Shown here one piece after another: positions 30,722-32,729 of a stretch of 32,729 nt of DNA. Made by a program: the position numbers and the translations under genes. The notes below the pieces were generated by a model. The model saw only the letters and a list, made by a program, of their open reading frames with translations, ran no database searches and was not told the origin of the DNA. Positions within the stretch are counted from its first letter, which is position 1, and every line of letters starts with the position of its first letter. Where the stretch lies: NCBI GenBank assembly GCA_017960985.1, contig JAGCYD010000026.1, positions 1 through 32,729 of the forward strand. The letters are read 5' to 3'. The DNA comes from Bacteroidaceae bacterium (GTDB lineage Bacteria > Bacteroidota > Bacteroidia > Bacteroidales > Bacteroidaceae).

Positions 30722-32575
30722 ATGTCAAAACAGAAAGAGAAACTCTTCTCTGACTTTGCTGCGCCCTCACGCGAAGAATGGCGTGAGAAGATTGAGGTTG
30801 ACCTCAAAGGTGCTGACTATCAGAAGAAGATGGTATGGAGGACCAACGAAGGTTTCTCCATGGAACCGTTCTACAGGAAGGAGGATGTGGACAAACTGCC
30901 CCTCGTGAATGCCTTGCCTGGAGAGTTCCCGTTTGTGAGAGGTAACAAAAAAGCCGACAATGAGTGGTATGTTCGTCAGAACATCAAGGCCGAGGATGCC
31001 AAGGAAGCTAACGCAAAGGCGCTGGACATCCTGAATCGTGGCATCGACTCGCTTGGTTTCCGTATCCCTGGTGACAAAGTAAGCAAGGAGTTTATCGAGA
31101 CTCTGCTCGATGGCATCCTATGCGATTGTGTGGAAGTAAGCTTCCGCACCTGTCAGCGTCATGTCTTGGAACTGGCCGACATCGTAGTGGCTTACTATGA
31201 GAGGAAGGGCTATGACAAGGAGAAGATTGTTGGCGGAATTGGTTTCGACCCCATCGAGCGTATGCTCATGAAAGGTAAGGACACCACCATGCTACTGCCC
31301 GATATGCCCAAGATGGTGGAGAAACTGAAGGACTTCCCCAACCTGCGTTGCGTGATGGTACATAGTGACCTGCTCTGCAATTCGGGCGCCTATGTCTATC
31401 AGGAGTTGGGTTACGCCCTAGCATGGGGTAAGGAATATCTCGACGAGATGGTGGAGGCCGGTGTGCCTGTTGACCTCGCTGCCAAGAAGATTAAGTTCTA
31501 CATGGGCATCGGTGGCAACTATTTTATGGAGATTGCCAAGTTCCGTGCCGCTCGCATGCTTTGGGCACAGATAGTGAAGCAGTACGAGCCCAAGTGCGAT
31601 TGCGCTTGCAAGATGGTCATCAACGCATCGACGACGACTTACAACCAGACTGTATTTGACTCTTATGTGAATATGCTCCGTTCGCAAACCGAAGCCATGA
31701 GTGCTGCCCTTGCTGGCATCCACTCGATGGTGGTTACGCCGTTCGATACGCCTTATGAGGTGCCCACCGACTTCGCCGAGCGTATTGCCCGCAACCAGCA
31801 GTTGCTGTTGAAGGAGGAATGCCACTTCGACAAGATTGTCGATGTTTCTGGTGGTTCTTACTTCGTTGAAGAACTGACCTCGGCTATCGCCAAGGAAGGC
31901 TGGAAACTATTCCTCGCTGTAGAGGAGGAAGGTGGCTTCTTGGCTGCCGTCAAGGCTGGTTCCATTCAGAATACCCTCAACGAGACTGACAAAACGCGTC
32001 ATGCCAATGTTGGTAAGCGTAAGGAGTTCCTCCTCGGAACCAACCAGTTCCCCAACTTTACTGAGAAGAGCGAAGGCAAGGAGCCTCTGGCATGTGACTG
32101 CACCTGTAAACATTCTAGTGATGCCGATGTGCCGGCCCTCAAGACCAGTCGTCTGGCCAGCGACTTTGAGACGCTGCGCCTGACCACAGAGAAGGCCAAG
32201 AAGGTTCCTGTAGCCTTTATGCTCACTATCGGCAACCTGGCCATGCGTCAGGCTCGTGCTCAGTTTTCGTGCAACTTCCTCGCTGCTGCAGGTTATCAGG
32301 TTATTGACAATCTGGGCTTCAAAACCGTCGAGGAGGGTGTTGATGCAGCCCTCGCTGCAGGTGCCGACATTGTAGTCATCTGCTCCAGCGACGACGAGTA
32401 TGCCGAGTACGCTATTCCCGCCTTCCAGTACCTCAACGGTCGTGCCATGTTCGTTGTGGCTGGTGCTCCCGCTTGCTCCGAAGACTTGAAAGCTGCAGGC
32501 ATTGAGAATTTCATCCATGTGCGTGTCGATCAGTTGAAGACATTGCAAGAGTATAACGCTAAACTTGGTATTTAA
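30722..32575 (+). CDS. mutA: Methylmalonyl-CoA mutase, small (beta) subunit
   Basis: The 617-residue protein is the non-catalytic partner of MutB, with a TIM-barrel-like region (FSDFAAPSREEWREKIEVDLKGADYQKKMVW at the start, NMLRSQTEAMSAALAGIHSMVVTPFD in the middle) and a degenerate C-terminal cobalamin-binding fold that lacks DxHxxG, as is normal for this subunit. The complex interconverts succinyl-CoA and methylmalonyl-CoA on the way to propionate. I chose the ATG at 30722 after the promoter. Two CxCxC patches are unusual: KCDCACKM and LACDCTCKH. mutB starts 2 bases after the stop, so the pair is coupled. Confidence 0.95.
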   Translation: MSKQKEKLFSDFAAPSREEWREKIEVDLKGADYQKKMVWRTNEGFSMEPFYRKEDVDKLPLVNALPGEFPFVRGNKKADNEWYVRQNIKAEDAKEANAKALDILNRGIDSLGFRIPGDKVSKEFIETLLDGILCDCVEVSFRTCQRHVLELADIVVAYYERKGYDKEKIVGGIGFDPIERMLMKGKDTTMLLPDMPKMVEKLKDFPNLRCVMVHSDLLCNSGAYVYQELGYALAWGKEYLDEMVEAGVPVDLAAKKIKFYMGIGGNYFMEIAKFRAARMLWAQIVKQYEPKCDCACKMVINASTTTYNQTVFDSYVNMLRSQTEAMSAALAGIHSMVVTPFDTPYEVPTDFAERIARNQQLLLKEECHFDKIVDVSGGSYFVEELTSAIAKEGWKLFLAVEEEGGFLAAVKAGSIQNTLNETDKTRHANVGKRKEFLLGTNQFPNFTEKSEGKEPLACDCTCKHSSDADVPALKTSRLASDFETLRLTTEKAKKVPVAFMLTIGNLAMRQARAQFSCNFLAAAGYQVIDNLGFKTVEEGVDAALAAGADIVVICSSDDEYAEYAIPAFQYLNGRAMFVVAGAPACSEDLKAAGIENFIHVRVDQLKTLQEYNAKLGI

Positions 32576-32577
32576 TC

Positions 32578-32729
32578 ATGAAAAAGAATTTCAAAGACAT
32601 CGATATCTTTGCTGGGATTGAAGCCAAGACTGGCAAAGACTGGCAAAAAGAGAATGGACTCTCTGCCACCTGGAAGACTCCAGAGCAGATAGACATTCAA
32701 CCTGTTTACACGAACGAAGACCTCGAAGG
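32578..32729 (+). CDS. mutB: Methylmalonyl-CoA mutase, large subunit (partial, 5' end)
   Basis: An open frame starts at ATG 32578, two bases after the mutA TAA, and runs off the right edge after about 50 residues (MKKNFKDIDIFAGIEAKTGK...). The segment WKTPEQIDIQPVYTNEDLE matches the N-terminal arm of the catalytic MutB subunit that wraps around the partner subunit. The catalytic domain and cobalamin-binding DxHxxG would lie beyond this window. The tight spacing after mutA supports the call. Confidence 0.9.
   Translation, partial: MKKNFKDIDIFAGIEAKTGKDWQKENGLSATWKTPEQIDIQPVYTNEDLE

Noticed and set aside
32250-32500. Missing DxHxxG in the mutA cobalamin fold
   Set aside because: The small subunit normally lacks it; only MutB binds cobalamin.

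Overview
The window looks like chromosome from an anaerobic member of the Bacteroidales, most likely Prevotella or a close relative. Evidence: promoter -7 boxes of the TAnnTTTG type, A-rich leaders without strong Shine-Dalgarno sequences, a lipoprotein with an acidic run after the lipidated Cys, an S46 dipeptidyl peptidase, a DUF6055-like secreted metalloprotease with a dockerin-like tail, a fused SpmA/SpmB-type membrane protein and methylmalonyl-CoA mutase subunits mutA-mutB. The genus is an inference. I see no phage, insertion sequence, integrase or CRISPR.

Region 1 (1-10393). After the 3' end of a YfhO-like membrane protein gene and a small palindromic repeat cluster lies a tightly packed nine-gene minus-strand run, read from 10393 down to 394: iorA, iorB, an aminotransferase, an OprP-type porin, a sodium:solute symporter, two phenylacetate-CoA ligase paralogues, a tandem ACT-domain protein and a DUF554 membrane protein. 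Gaps are -4 to 34 bases. The enzymes fit one reversible route: aromatic amino acid <-> aryl-pyruvate <-> aryl-acetyl-CoA <-> aryl-acetate. The porin and symporter could move aryl-acetates and the ACT protein could sense the amino acids. This cluster is the most coherent biological system in the window and could serve either fermentation or aromatic amino acid synthesis from scavenged aryl-acetates.

Region 2 (10394-13733). A divergent intergenic region with a good plus-strand promoter precedes a lipoprotein and TonB-dependent receptor pair, closed by a strong hairpin terminator.

Region 3 (13734-19500, minus). A PfkB-family sugar kinase, a LuxR-type regulator with a degenerate receiver domain, and a 1372-residue secreted multidomain metalloprotease.

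Region 4 (19589-26323). A DEAD-box RNA helicase with a DbpA-type RNA-binding domain, then a DPP7-type S46 peptidase, convergent with a two-gene minus unit (SpmA/B fusion and a polysaccharide flippase). The flippase gene carries a five-copy heptanucleotide repeat that could switch its reading frame.

Region 5 (26423-32729). ruvB and tyrS, a terminator, a CatA-like acetyltransferase and gluconate 5-dehydrogenase on the minus strand, tRNA-Gln(UUG), then mutA and the start of mutB. Short degenerate repeats of about seven bases recur at several gene junctions and are not explained by the genes.
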